In this document: positions 8,950-22,455 of the stretch, piece by piece
Layout of the letters: every line of letters begins with the position of its first letter
Numbering within the stretch: position 1 is the first letter of the stretch
Assembly: GCA_950022295.1 (NCBI GenBank)
Contig: OX465601.1
Location: 170,751,501 to 170,815,500, forward strand
Length of the DNA stretch: 64,000 nt
Direction: 5' to 3'
Source of the DNA: Bromus sterilis
Lineage: Eukaryota > Streptophyta > Magnoliopsida > Poales > Poaceae
Notes under the pieces: model-generated
Seen by the model: the letters and a program-made list of their open reading frames with translations, nothing else
Database searches by the model: none
What the model was told of the DNA's origin: nothing
Position numbers and translations under genes: made by a program

Positions 8950-11900
8950 TGTAGCGACCCGGTCCCGAAGGGAACCAAGTCTACTGTGCTTCTGTGCTAT
9001 CCCTGGATCAGTATGCTAGCACACACAGTACTCGATGAAATACCATAGTATCACATGTCATAAATTAACGTAAATACATGGTATTTATTACCTTACAGCC
9101 CTTGGGCTAGAATACACAGCAGAACAAACAATATATAAGTGGAGTCCCATCAACGCCAACGGCAAAGTTGAGTGTAGACTTCACGACCCTAAATGGTATC
9201 ACTTACTCGTCGTATATAATCCTGCAACACCGTAGGTTACAACCCGACAACGGGTCAGTACATTTGAATGTACGGCAAATCATATCCCAGAAAGAAGTAA
9301 AATTTCCTACAATACATGCAATTTGGCTGGTGGAGCTTCTACATTTATTTTTGCAAAAAGCTAATTTTCCCTATAGAATAACAATAACTAAGTTCTACAA
9401 TAGCATACGATTGAGATGGGAACCCCCACTCAATCTATCCCAAAGTGATTAAACCAATCAGTTAATTAAAGATGATGAGACAAATCAATATTACCACAAC
9501 TAGTTGTTCAAATTGTCCATAACCGGGGACATGGCTAATCGATTAGTTTTACACTCTGGAGAGGTTTGTGCACTTTTCCCCACAAGACCCGATCGCCTCC
9601 TTTGTAGTTCGTCACACTTCATGGTGTATGACAACCGGAAGATCGAGACATGGTCTTTCAGAAGAGTTTCCCTTACTCTGGTAGCACCCATCCCACCTAC
9701 TCACAACTACTTTCGTAGAGCTACCTAGTAAGAGTCCCTAGAACTGATAAAAAAAGCCAGAGCCCATAGTAGCTTGTGGCTGCACACGTAAGCTTCTAGG
9801 TATGTCAATACAAACAGTCCCTTTGAGCCTGGGTGGCTTTCCGCAGTTATCACTGGCCACCCCCAGGATACTCGCAACCATCCCACCCAGGTAGTTCATT
9901 AACTTTATCTTGGTCCTAATTACTACTTTATCACTCATACCTCATAATGATTCACTTCCCAATCCACGTCTACTTAGCATAGCAATATTCTAATATACGA
10001 TGGTGACAATGATGTAAGGATCAGGCCTACCTCAATGAACTACTGGGTGTAATAGCATAGCATAACCTATCATGCAATCTAAAGAAGAAGAACTAATGCA
10101 TTGAAAACATAGGTAATAGGGAGTATGACCAAAGATATGACTTGCCTTGAATCTTGATGAAGTTATTCGCGCTCATAATTCCGACAATTCTACTCGTCAC
10201 ACTCCGAGCAATCTATCGTAACCAAGCACACAAGGTTGCACACAATCAATACACAAACAAAGGCAAAACAAGGTTCATGAACTCCAAAAGAAAAACCAAA
10301 TAAAAGTTTTTGCAGAATAGATCATGATTGAGTTCAAAAGTGGGTTGCAAAGTGTCTATAATATAGGGTTTAGCTAGGATTTTAGTTTGCAAAAAGAACA
10401 ATCAAATCCGAGTTGTAAAATAAAAGATACGATCAAAAGAAACATGATTTTGAATCTGATCAGATTTGATTATTTTCGAAAATCAAAAATAATTTTTTAG
10501 GGTTGTACTGGATAGAAGATTTCAAAATAAAACCGTGGGCTTTGGAATTACGCAAAACGGATCTACGATCAAAAAGATATTAGTAGAACGATTTTGCATA
10601 GGATTTAGGATTGTTTTAATCAAACAGAAAAAATAATTTTCTCAAAACTTGGATCTACAGTACACAATATTTAGAGGGTTTCAAAACAACGATTTGGCCG
10701 CTGGTTTCGTCTAAAACGGAGCAACGGATAAAAAAATGACGGCGCTTTTACTAACCGCGGCGTGTAGATTAGACGCGACGAAGACGAGAACTCCGGCGAT
10801 CTTCGGCGTCAACGAGGACGTCTAGAAAGTAGGGCTTGATTAGAATATCACAACCGTGGTGGTGATGATCTCCAACGTCGTCCGTACGGGCGTGGCAACG
10901 CGGTGAACCGAGCGCTCCGATGAACTCCCGCGGTACGCGTACAATTTAGGGATCAATCTTGCGCAAGAAAAGAACAGGGAAAAAGATGTCAATTAGAAGC
11001 ACAACGAAGAGAGGAGTCGTCCTGCAGAATTTGGGGTCAAGGGGAGGCTCACCGGTGACGAAATTCGTCCAACAATGAAGCTCCGTTGGACTTAGATCTA
11101 CTCCGAAATTAGCTCCATTTGGAACGGTTTGCTGCGAAATTTTGTGAGGAATCGGTGGAGAGGTCATGCGGTATTTATGGGACAAGATTTCGTGGGCAGG
11201 GGGCAATCGAATCGGAGTCCATAGGTAGCACGAGCGGTGCAAGCCGGCTCCTGTGTTCGTGTTTGTGTTTGACTCAGGTTGAAGACGGCTTCGAAGTGCA
11301 CGTGCATGCAACGGCCTCTTGGCCGTTCGGCCGATCGGCCCGCTCGCCTGGCGCGCGCTGGCCTGGCTGGCTGGCCCGGCTGGCTAGCTCGGCCTGCTGG
11401 CCGGCCCGTCCAGTTCTTTTTTTTTTGCGATTTTTTTTAAAGTATAGAGGTATTTTTAATATAATAAAAATAGCCCCGAAAAAAACATCTTATATTTTTA
11501 AAATAATAAAAATACGTAAAACATAATTACGTTTATATAAATATATACGTACTTTTCTTAAACTACAAAGAGTTTTATAACATAAAATATAAGTCGGAAA
11601 AATACGAAATAAAATTCTAAAATCTTAGAAAAACATGAATAATATTTTCAATAAGTTATTTATACAAAATAAAATAAAGAAAAACTTCATTCAAGAAACT
11701 CAAATAAATCTGAAGCAAGGTTTTAAATCATTTTCAATGAAATTGAAGGAGTCATGTTATCTTCCCTCATTTAATTTTTATTTAAAAAAAATAAAAGTAT
11801 TCAAAATAAGATCCAATAAAATAAAAATAAAAACTTTTATTTGAAATATTTCCCAACTTTATTTTATTTATTGAAGGAGTCATATTACCTTCTCTCTATT

Positions 11901-12122
11901 TTTTTTATTTGTTGGATTTGTTTTAAATAATAAATATAAAAGAACAAAAATGAATATTAAGAAAAGTTCTTTTATTCCCTCTTATTTTAATATTCCGTAA
12001 AACTGCAAAAGTTTCAGATCCTAGTCTATCTCACACAGATCAATTTCACACAAATCAAACAAGACAATCATAATTATTTAATAATTATAACATTCCAAAA
12101 TTTAGAATTTTGAGATGTTACA
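8950..12122 (-). repeat. LTR-a of element E (3' LTR, 3173 bp)
   Basis: It starts TGTAGCGACCC and ends GATGTTACA on the plus strand. It is nearly identical to LTR-b throughout, differing at scattered single bases. A purine-rich PPT (minus strand) follows at 12123. It contains the conserved palindromic block at 9515-9560 and a GC-rich CTGG/CCGG tract at about 11320-11415. No coding region is supported inside; the long readings are not protein-like. Confidence 0.9.
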
Positions 12123-12330
12123 AATCTACCACCCTTAAAATGAATCTCGTCCTCGAGATTCGAAGAGGCTAGAAAGAAAAGGTTAGGTTTGGGGTCTTCT
12201 GTCTTCAAAATGCACTGATCCTCCGACGTTCCAGGGTGCTACCACCCTTAAAAGAAAATTCTCAGGTCTTCAAGAATATCGCTCCTCTGATGACTTCCTT
12301 ATTACATATACCCCTATTTCTTTGAGGTAT
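12123..12330 (-). other. Element E polypurine tract and 3' internal end
   Basis: The minus strand reads AAGGGTGGTAGATT directly before the LTR start, a plausible polypurine tract. This segment up to about 12316 is duplicated almost exactly at 22269-22455. Its last 5 bp (GGTAT) are the TSD of solo LTR I. Confidence 0.7.
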
Positions 12331-15300
12331 TGTCGGGACCCGGGGTTAGCGAATGTAATTCCGGTCACAATACAATCACATGGAGAGCCGAGAGCCGTAC
12401 CCACTTGTCTAAGCAGACAAGGCTAAGCACAGATCACTCTCGGTAAGCATGGAACGTGAGGGGCATCCCATCCAGGCCGGATGATCAACTGAGATGGGTC
12501 CTCATCGTCCGCTCACAAGTCTAAATGCTCATGGGTGGTGAATCCCATAATCATAGACAAGTCGCCTCAACCATGTTATCGATTGAATCATAACCCTTAC
12601 ATAAACTTACTCCAGCCCGATCACTTAGTCGGGATCTCGGGCGGGCTCGATCATACAACAAAGTGTGCCACGTGACAGAGTCACGAGCAATCGCATCGCG
12701 ATGCCCCAAGCTGCGCACATCTAAGGGCCACTTGGTGAATAAAAGACCGCCGGCAAGAACACAACTAAGCTATCGAACCCCACACTAAGACATGCCTGTT
12801 ATAATCATACACGCAGCATACATGTCCAGTGTAAACAGCAGGTAATCACAACATGAACTCTACAAACTCATAGTCTTTATAACTTCTGCTAAACAGAGCA
12901 GACATAGTAGTTGTATTACAAGTAGAGATCACATGAATGTGATCCAACATTACATCAAACATCAACGGAAGCAAATTATGTCTTAGTAAAGACAAGTTTA
13001 ACAAATGGCTTAAGAAGCCTGAAAGAAAAGTACAACGACCCTCCAAAGGGCACAGGCTGCTGCCTGGAACTATACGACATTGGTCCACGTCGAGCTCGTG
13101 GTAGAGGCCACCATCAGGGTCAGTGGTCTCGTCTCTAAAACATAGAATAAGCAAACGTGAGTACAAAGTCGTACTCAGCAAGACTTACATAGGAACTATA
13201 ATACTCATGCACATGTATCAATGCAAAGGGAGGTGGGGTATCACTTGCAGAAGTGCCAGCTTTGACTTGGCTAATCCTGAACTACGAGTACTAGAGAGAG
13301 GTAAGAACGTACACGAGTCCAAGTAACAGTCTCCAACCAATACTCCACTATGGTGCCTTCCTCGACTTCCCCACGAGGAAGCACGCCATAGCACTCACAC
13401 TTATCTTGGTGTGTTTTAGAAGTATCCGGTTCAAGTTATCTATGATCAAGTAAAGGTCTCCAAGTAGTCCATAACCGCGGACACGGCTATTCGAATAGTT
13501 CATTAACCCTGCAGGGGTGTACTGCTACACACACGCCTCATTAGTTACCGCCTGGGGATGGACCCTTCAAGTGAGTACCGGCGAGGATGCTGCCACGACA
13601 CTTCACTCACGGCACCATCTCTAGTCCTAGGGAGTCGCCTATTTGAGTTGGGACCACAATCGGAATCCGGACGATTGTTCCGATGCGGACTCAAACGTTG
13701 TGTGACCGCCATCAAGCTCAACTCGATCATGATCACTTGATTCAACGTGCCCACAACCTACGCCAAACACTTACCTTGGTTCCACCTGCTTGAGATCGTT
13801 AAAGGGCGAACTACTTGCGACTCCTGGACTGGTCCGGGGTGAGGTACTAGGCCGAGAGGGGTCAGTGAGCCCAATGTGTGGTCGTACTCTTAGTCTTGGA
13901 TAACAACACAAGAACTCGGGCCTAAGGCAGTGTTCAACGAGACAACCAATTGTGTACTCCTACACAGCCTCTCATCGTTCACCTTTGTTTAGGGTAGATT
14001 CACCAACACGTTACCACCATCATTCACATGATCACTACCATCCCGACTCACATTAAAGTAGCCTTAGGTAACAACTCTAAGCATGCAATAAGCTGTAACA
14101 GTTGCAGGGGCCACATGATATCAACCAACTCCTACATCTGCTAGGATTGTGGTTTGCTTACTACTGTGACAAAATGATAGGTCATGCAAAGGAATGGGTT
14201 CAACTAGCGGTAGAACGTATCATGGTGACATCCTAAACATGCATTTGCGAGAATGAGAGGGAACTGGGATTTTATAGACATGATGAAAGAGGGGGCTGCT
14301 TGCCTTGCTGACGATCACGAGGTATCACTCTTCTGACGTGAGGTTGAACTCGTCTCCGAGATCAACTCTACCGAGAAGATGCAATCACCGAAGCACTGGA
14401 AGTAAAGCACAATCAAAATAATACAATGCAAATTCAATATGCAAAACAAAGCATGGTAGTGTGCTGATGTGACCTATGTTTGAATTGCTACATTTTAATT
14501 GAAGTTGATTTGAAAAGTAGATTCAAATTCAAACTCCAAATGTTATTCAAATTTGGTCAACTTGCATTTGCTAAAGTTTGTTCACTGTAAACCAAAGTAT
14601 CATATGGGTGAAATGCTTCTGAAGTACAAGTGATGTGTGGTGCATTTCAATGGTTGAAGTTGGAATAGTTTTTGAATTCATTTTGAAATAATTCCAATTA
14701 AATCAAATAGCAAAAGCTACTGATCCCTTTTTAAGATCAACTCCAACATAGCTGAAAGTTGGAAATTTGGATAGAGGATTTTCTCCTGATAATTTTTCGT
14801 ATATTATATGTTGAATTTGGAGTTAAAATGAATTTTCTATGATTTTTCAAAGTTTCAGCCAATTTCTGGAATTTACTGAATAAATTAAATTGATTTAAGA
14901 TTTACTGCGTCAGCACTGCATCATGCTGGCGTCAGGGGTTTGACTGGTCAAACTGTCAAAAGGGGCCCACCAGTCAGTGTCAGTGGGTTAAGCCAGGGGT
15001 TATTTAACTTAAACTAATTTAATTAGAGGCTTGGTCCCACATGTCAGTGAGAGGAGGGGGTGGGTTAGCAGATTAATTAGGCTAATGGCCTTGGGCCCAC
15101 TGGTCAGAGAGAGAGGGGACGTGGTTAGGCGCGGGCTGGCCGGCGGCTGGTCGGAGACCTCGCCGGAGTTGGCTGGAGGGCACGGGGGAGGGGGAAAGGG
15201 GCACTGGGGCGTAGCCCGTGCTCGTCCGCTTCGAGTGGTGCTAAAGGGGTGTCACGGGGAGGCGCTGGAGCATGGCTACGACGGCAATGGCGGCGGCCGC

Positions 15301-16319
15301 CACTAGTGAAGAGGGGAACGGCGAATCCGGCCACGGGAGCAAGCGAGAGAGAGTGCAGCAGATGCGCGTGCTCACCAGGAGCTTGAAGACGGCGTCGGCT
15401 TCGCCGGGGAGGTTCAGCAGGCGGTGAATTTGTCGCTGGGATTCATGGCGGCCGGCGGCGCGAATGTTGAAGCTTCCGTCGTCTTCAGAGAGCCGCAGCT
15501 CGATTGACTCCACGGGATGATGAAGACGTCCACTGCGGAGCTGATGGACACGACGTGGAGGTTGCTCGTCGACGTTGGCCGCGTCGGAGCACGGCGGCGC
15601 TCTGGCTAGGTCTCGGGAAAAGGCGGCAGAGGAGAGGAGGGAGGTCGCGAGGGGAGGGAGAGTGGCCTGGGGCCTTCAGGGCGTCGTCCAGCGCGAAGGA
15701 GAGAGGGGGGGGGGAATACCAGGCAGGGAGGTGGCGTGGCGGCCATGGCCACCGCATGCGCTCCAGCGAGCAGCATCGGGGCCAGGGGAAGAAGACGACA
15801 GGGAGGCCCCCCTGGTGGGCTGGGCCGGCCAGGTAAGTGGGCCTTCGCCCGTGGGCGAAAGGTAAGGCTTTGCCTTCTGTTTTTCATATATTTCTTTCTG
15901 TTGTTTGTGTTGACCTTTAAAATAAAATAGCTAGGGCATTTATAAAAATCCCCAATCATTTTTATAAAACCTAGCTGACTATATAGAAGTCAACCCCAAG
16001 TTTTGGGAATTTTTGAAATTCAATTTATTTGAATTTCAATTCAAATAGACAAAAGATTTAATTTCCAAGCCACTATTTGAATTATTGAAAAATCTATGAG
16101 CATGGGATTAATCCTAAATCACTTTTAAAATGATCAGAATCATTTTTAGGATTTTTCAATACAGCCAAAAGAATTTTGGAAAAAGATTTATTTCTGGCCT
16201 TTTTATTTAATTCATTTAGGTTTTTTTTCTTTTCCCCATTTCCTTTTCTTTTGCAATTTTTTTTCAAGATGCAAAAATGCAAGCTAGGTTAAACACAAAC
16301 CTACTTTGGGGTTCTGACA
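12331..16319 (-). mobile_element. Solo LTR 'I' (3989 bp), related to the LTRs of elements C and D, TSD GGTAT
   Basis: It begins TGTCGGGACC and ends GTTCTGACA on the plus strand, with perfect GGTAT at 12326-12330 and 16320-16324. Reversed, its termini and several internal blocks match D's 3.7-kb LTR: the palindromic block (13467-13525), a TATA box (minus strand TATAAAA at 14270-14276), and a GAGTAC/GTACTC hairpin (13159-13176). A GC-rich tract (15031-15880) gives long proline/arginine-rich readings in several frames, which I do not call genes. There is no PBS or internal sequence on either side, so it is a solo LTR. Confidence 0.9.
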
Positions 16320-16324
16320 GGTAT

Positions 16325-17490
16325 TGAATCCTTTATCTAAATAATCGGTCTTCCATATATTGTATCTTCATGAATGACAGGTCGAACGCCAATACTAACA
16401 AATATCGGTACTCTCATGGTGGTCAACAAGATGGTTCCCTGCAGAAAATTGGTCTTGGCTTATTGTCACCGTATTACTTATGACTCGCGAGAGTTGCAAT
16501 GTACAGGGGTCACAACATCGTACCATTCTAAAGTTTAGGCTTAGCGTCGTCGTCACTCTCTATTATAGGTAAGTCACTCTAGATTTACCATCCCACATAA
16601 CAAAGAAAATAATAAGAGTAATCGTTATGGTGGCCAATCCATTCCGCACCCAAATCATTATCTTGTATATGGTTTAGCGAATCTCGCATTCTAACACTCG
16701 GGCATCCTCACAAGCACTGCAGAATTAACTTCTCCACGAACTGAGTTCAGGTAATTCCATGGTTTCTGCATGCCAAACAAAACAGCTATTGTTTCTTCAC
16801 AACTCTCAGGTTTTACATATACTCCTATAAGATTCTCGGTGGGAAAAGTCGTAGCTTCCTCCATGGTCCCTCTTTTCGCGAGAGCGTGTTTAATTCTTTA
16901 TCCGATCCTGCAGCTTGGGGGTTATGGCCCACCTCATCTATTGCAAATCTTAAATCCTCCTTGGGTTGCAAACATTCTCCATCTCAAACATAAGTCTTGC
17001 TTCTTAAAATCCGACTATAATCCTTCCTTAATATCTAATGCAAACTATCACATCTTCAAACGGACTCATCACTTACTTGACAAACTCCATTATGAGGTCC
17101 GATGTAGTTAACACTTCGATCATTCTTCGGGTAATAATACAAAATACTACCACACTTAAAATGAAAATCTAGGATCTCTTCATTAGCTTCTGAATCACTT
17201 CTCCTTACTTGTAGTGTTACTACTCATAAACATCTAATTCACACATGTGGTTGTTTCCTGGACGAAGGCACATACTGGCTTCATTGATTCTGAAATTAAT
17301 CATTGCAATCTCATAGAATTACACATCTCCATCTGACTTCTCAAAAAAAAAAATTTACAAAAAAAAAACTCTTCCCTACTATACTTATTGAATGCTTCAC
17401 ATCTAATCTCTCAGCATAAAACTTCTATAAATTAGGACATTCTCCTGGTAAACTAACCTTCCTCCTTGCAGCAAAACAAATTGTGATTAC
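16325..17490 (-). other. Element E internal region downstream of gag, no pol detected
   Basis: AT-rich internal sequence lies between the gag stop and the solo LTR I insertion. I see no protease, RT, RNase H or integrase signatures on either strand. It includes A-rich runs near 17342-17367. Confidence 0.5.
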
Positions 17491-18606
17491 TTAAGCTCCT
17501 TGAGTCTTTGGCTTCCTTCTCGGGCAGTTATTGGAGTAGTGACCTGCCTCCCTGCACCCAAAACATATGACATTACTTAAATCCTTATTTGCAAAAATTG
17601 GGTTCTTCGGGGGATACACATTGCTTTCACCACCTCCCTCCTTGGATACCTGGGATGCATTCTTCTTCTCTATATTCATGATGCCTTTAACGGGCGCGGT
17701 GTTCTCCGGGGTGTAAGGCTTCTTCTGTAAATCTTGATTCATCCTCTTCTTCTTGGTCTAGGTTTTTTCGTCTTGCGAGAAGGTCGTAGTATTTACAAGG
17801 ACAACCAGGTGCATAACGTCCATCCTTGTTACAATGCCAACACATGACACTTCCAAACACCTTGTGTTTCTTTCTCAACCTTTCTATGTTGCTCCAATCT
17901 TCTATTTCTTGTTGGTCATAGTCCACTTCTATTGTCGGGAATTTACCCAAATACTCATCCCCCTTCTTCGTGCAATTTTGTGAAATATGTCCTTCTTCTC
18001 CACATGAATAGCACGACTTGGTGCAAACTGGGGTTGATGTTTCTTCAAGCGGGTCTTTAACATCTCCCTTCATCATGAGTACTTCTATCTATTTACTAAG
18101 AGATTCCTTCATCCCTTCCTTATGTTGTTGGATCATTTTCTGTACCATGGGGTATAAGTTACACTGGGTAGGGTAATGGGTAGTTCCTTCACATAAGAAA
18201 CAGGTAACCTGCCCAGTGGGGCATTCTTCAGCTAGGTGACTTTCTTCACAATGGGGGCATTCCTCCTGATGTTCCTCGTGGGTGTGTCCTATTTATCCAC
18301 AGATCTTGCAAGCGCATGGTTTCTTCAGATTGTTTACACTAGGCTTCCTTCTTCAGGTGACAAGGCGAGATCTTAGTAGAGTCAGTTTGAATTCCTCCCA
18401 AGTAATTTCTCCTTGCCATTCAGTGATAGATTTGTACATTCTCCACCAAGTAGCAGCACCTTTTGCAAAGTACTGAAGGGCATTTGCACCTTATCCTTTC
18501 TTCCAACACCATTTTCCTTCATGTGATCCTCCATGTTCTGAATCCATTGTTCGCTCTCCAACTGAGTTATTGCTCCGGAAAAGATGAGTTCAACTCCATA
18601 CACCAT
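17491..18606 (-). pseudogene. Element E gag with six zinc-knuckle-like motifs (broken)
   Basis: The start is the Met at 18604-18606 (MVYGVELIFSGAITQLESEQW), typical of gypsy capsid N-termini. A frameshift near 18480 moves to the frame encoding the TWWRMYKS and EEFKL segments. Six CCHC-like units follow: CKIC...H, CPHC...C, CFLC...C, CYSC...C, CWHC with His replaced by Arg, and CFGC...C near 17560. In-frame stops lie within the first knuckle, before the MMKGDVKD segment, and elsewhere; a second frameshift near 17740 separates the last knuckle. One or two knuckles is usual for plant Gag, so this nucleocapsid is exceptional. The product would bind nucleic acid and form particles. Confidence 0.75.
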
Positions 18607-19080
18607 CTATGGGGTCCAAGGGTTTTGGTTTAGGGAATAAGTTTGGAGGGGGGGGGAAGAACTACACAAAAGATAACACACAATTCACCGCATCTAACGT
18701 GAGCATATAACATGGGTTCAGTCCTCTAAAGGTCATTGGTAATCTTGGGATCTTCAGAGTCTTAAAAAAATCTTCGAGTCTTCAAAATCTTCGATACTTG
18801 TAGTTGGTAACTTCCATTCCTCCAATGCACGGTATAATACTCTTTACACTTGATGGATCATGAGTCCAATAACTTATCCTTCTCGATGTAGCATAGTATG
18901 ATCCTTCCAAGTAGTCAAAGTGACATGGGCATAGTCTAAATTTGTTTGGGGGTAAGAGGGAGTGTTTGGTAAAACTCGGAAAAGATGAGAAGTAATGATT
19001 TTTTTTTCAAAATAATATTTTTAGCAATAGAATTTCCTATGGCTTTCTAGTTTCTAGGGTCACGACCTACAGTCAACATG
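18607..19080 (-). other. Element E leader between PBS and gag
   Basis: No ORF is supported. A G-rich run occurs near 18645-18655. It ends at the PBS. Confidence 0.5.
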
Positions 19081-19093
19081 TGCTCTGATACCA
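19081..19093 (-). other. Primer-binding site of element E
   Basis: The minus strand reads TGGTATCAGAGCA, 3 bp inside LTR-b. This marks LTR-b as a functional-type 5' LTR. Confidence 0.9.
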
Positions 19094-19096
19094 TCT

Positions 19097-22000
19097 TGTA
19101 GCGACCCGGTCCCGAAGGGAACCAAGTCTACTGTGCTTCTGCGCTATCCCTGGATCAGTATGCTAGCACACACAGTACTCGATGAAATACCATAGTATCA
19201 CATGTCATAAATTAACGTAAATACATGGTATTTATTACCTTACAGCCCTTGGGCTAGAATACACAGCAGAACAAACAATAGATAAGTGGAGTCCCATCAA
19301 CGCCAACGGCAAAGTTGAGTGTAGACTTCACGACCCTAAATGGTATCACTTACTCGTCGTATATAATCCTGCAACACCGTAGGTTACAGCCCGACAACGG
19401 GTCAGTACATTTGAATGTACGGCAAATCATATCCCAGAAAGAAGTAAAATTTCCTACAATACATGCAATTTGGCTGGTGGAGCTTCTACATTTATTTTTG
19501 CAAAAAGCTAATTTTCCCTATAGAATAAGAATAACTAAGTTCTACAATAGCATACGATTGAGATGGGAACCCCAACTCAATCTATCCCAAAGTGATTAAA
19601 CAAATCATTTAATTAAAGATGATGAGACAAATCAATATTACCACAACTAGTTGCTCAAATTGTCCATAACCGGGGACACGGCTAATCGATTAGTTTTACA
19701 CTTTGTAGAGGTTTGTGCACTTTTCCCCACAAGACCCGATCGCCTCCTTTGTAGTTCGTCACACTTCATGGTGTATGACAACCGGAAGATCGAGACATGG
19801 TCTTTCAGAAGAGTTTCCCTTACTCTGGTAGCACCCATCCCACCTACTCACAACTACTTTCGTAGAGCTACCTAGTAAGAGTCCCTACAACTGATCAACC
19901 AAGCCAGAGCCCATAGTAGCTTGTGGCTGCACACGTAAGCTTCTAGGTATGTCAATACAAACAGTCCCTTTTAGCCTGGGTGGCTTTCCGCAGTTATCAC
20001 TGGCCACCCCCAGGATACTCGCAACCATCCCACCCAGGTAGTTCATTAACTTTATCTTGGTCCTAATTACTACTTTATCACTCATACCTCATAATGATTC
20101 ACTTACCAATCCACGTCTACTTACCATAGAAATATTCTAATATACGATGGTGACAATGATGTAAGGATCATACCTACCTCAATGAACTACTGGGTGTAAT
20201 AGCATAGCATAACCTATCATGCAATCTAAAGAAGAAGAACTAATGCATTGAAAACATAGGTAATAGGGAGTATGACCAAAGATATGACTTGCCTTGAATC
20301 TTGATGAAGTTATTCGCGCTCATAATTCTGACAATTCTACTCGTCACACTCCGAGCAATCTATCGTAACCAAGCACACAAGGTTGCACACAATCAATACA
20401 CAAACAAAGGCAAAACAAGGTTCATGAACTCCAAAAGAAAACCCAAATAAAAGTTTTTGCAGAATAGATCATGATTGAGTTCAAAAGTGGGTTGCAAAGT
20501 GTCTATAATATAGGGTTTAGCTAGGATTTTAGTTTGCAAAAAGAACAATCAAATCCGAGTTGTAAAATAAAAGATACGATCAAAAGAAATATGATTTTGA
20601 ATCTGATCAGATTTGATTATTTTCGAAAATCAAAAATAATTTTTTAGGGTTGTACTGGATAGAAGATTTCAAAATAAAACCGTGGGCTTTGGAATTACGC
20701 AAAACGGATCTACGATCAAAAAGATATTAGTAGAACGATTTTGCATAGGATTTAGGATTGTTTTAATCAAACAGAAAAAATAATTTTCTCAAAACTTGGA
20801 TCTACAGTACACAATATTTAGAGGGTTTCAAAACAACGATTTGGCCGCTGGTTTCGTCTAAAACGGAGCAACGGATAAAAAAATGACGACGCTTTTACTA
20901 ACCGCGGCGTGTAGATTAGACGCGACGAAGACGAGAACTCCGGCGATCTTCGGCGTCAACGAGGACGTCTAGAAAGTAGGGCTTGATTAGAATATCACAA
21001 CCGTGGTGGTGATGATCTCCAACGTCGTCCGTACGGGCGTGGCAACGCGGTGAACCGAGCGCTCCGATGAACTCCCGCGGTACGCGTACAATTTAGGGAT
21101 CAATCTTGCGCAAGAAAATAACAGGGAAAAAGATGTCAATTAGAAGCACAACGAAGAGAGGAGTCGTCCTGCAGAATTTGGGGTCAAGGGGAGGCTCACC
21201 GGTGACGAAATTCGTCCAACAATGGAGCTCCGTTGGACTTAGATCTACTCCGAAATTAGCTCCATTTGGAACGGTTTGCTGCGAAATTTTGTGAGGAATC
21301 GGTGGAGAGGTCATGCGGTATTTATGGGACAAGATTTCGTGGGCAGGGGGCAATCGAATCGGAGTCCATAGGTAGCACGAGCGGTGCAAGCTGGCTCCTG
21401 TGTTCGTGTTTGTGTTTGACTCAGGTTGAAGACGGCTTCGAAGTGCACGTGCATGCAACGGCCTCTTGGCCGTTCGGCCGATCGGCCCGCTCGCCTGGCG
21501 CGCGCTGGCCTGGCTGGCTGGCCCGGCTGGCTAGCTCGGCCTGCTGGCCGGCCCGTCCAGTTCTTTTTTTTTGCGATTTTTTTTAAAGTATAGAGGTATT
21601 TTTAATATAATAAAAATAGCCTCGAAAAAAACATCTTATATTTTTAAAATAATAAAAATACGTAAAACATAATTACGTTTATATAAATATATACGTACTT
21701 TTCTTAAACTACAAAGAGTTTTATAACATAAAATATAAGTCGGAAAAATACGAAATAAAATTCTAAAATCTTAGAAAAACATGAATAATATTTTCAATAA
21801 GTTATTTATACAAAATAAAATAAAGAAAAACTTCATTCAAGAAACTCAAATAAATCTGAAGCAAGGTTTTAAATCATTTTCAATGAAATTGAAGGAGTCA
21901 TGTTATCTTCCCTCATTTAATTTTTATTTAAAAAAAATAAAAGTATTCAAAATAAGATCCAATAAAATAAAAATGAAAACTTTTATTTGAAATATTTCCC

Positions 22001-22268
22001 AACTTTATTTTATTTATTGAAGGAGTCATATTACCTTCTCTCTATTTTTTTTATTTGTTGGATTTGTTTTAAATAATAAATATAAAAGAACAAAAATGAA
22101 TATTAAGAAAAGTTCTTTTATTCCCTCTTATTTTAATATTCCGTAAAACTGCAAAAGTTTCAGATCCTAGTCTATCTCACACAGATCAATTTCACACAAA
22201 TCAAACAAGACAATCATAATTATTTAATAATTATAACATTCCAAAATTTAGAATTTTGAGATGTTACA
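19097..22268 (-). repeat. LTR-b of element E (3172 bp)
   Basis: It has the same termini as LTR-a and is almost identical to it by eye across the full length. A PBS adjoins on the left and PPT-side internal sequence on the right, an impossible arrangement for a simple element. The conserved palindromic block is at 19662-19707. Confidence 0.9.
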
Positions 22269-22455
22269 AATCTACCACCCTTAAAATGAATCTCGTCCTC
22301 GAGATTCGAAGAGGCTAGAAAGAAAAGGTTAGGTTTGGGGTCTTCTGTCTTCAAAATGCACTGATCCTCCGACGTTCCAGGGTGCTACCACCCTTAAAAG
22401 AAAATTCTCAGGTCTTCAAGAATATCGCTCCTCTGATGACTTCCTTATTACATAT
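22269..22455 (-). other. Duplicated PPT-side internal segment of element E
   Basis: It matches 12123-12316 nearly exactly, then stops at a junction with LTR sequence. The junction shows about 3 bp of shared sequence (TAT, 22453-22455). It ends about 10 bp before the position where solo LTR I sits in the other copy. Confidence 0.8.

Noticed and set aside
15031..15959. Several long overlapping readings on both strands that look like Pro/Arg/Gly-rich proteins
   Set aside because: They lie in the GC-rich tract of solo LTR I, overlap in many frames, have no domains, and mirror similar tracts in the D and C LTRs. GC-rich sequence lacks stops by chance.
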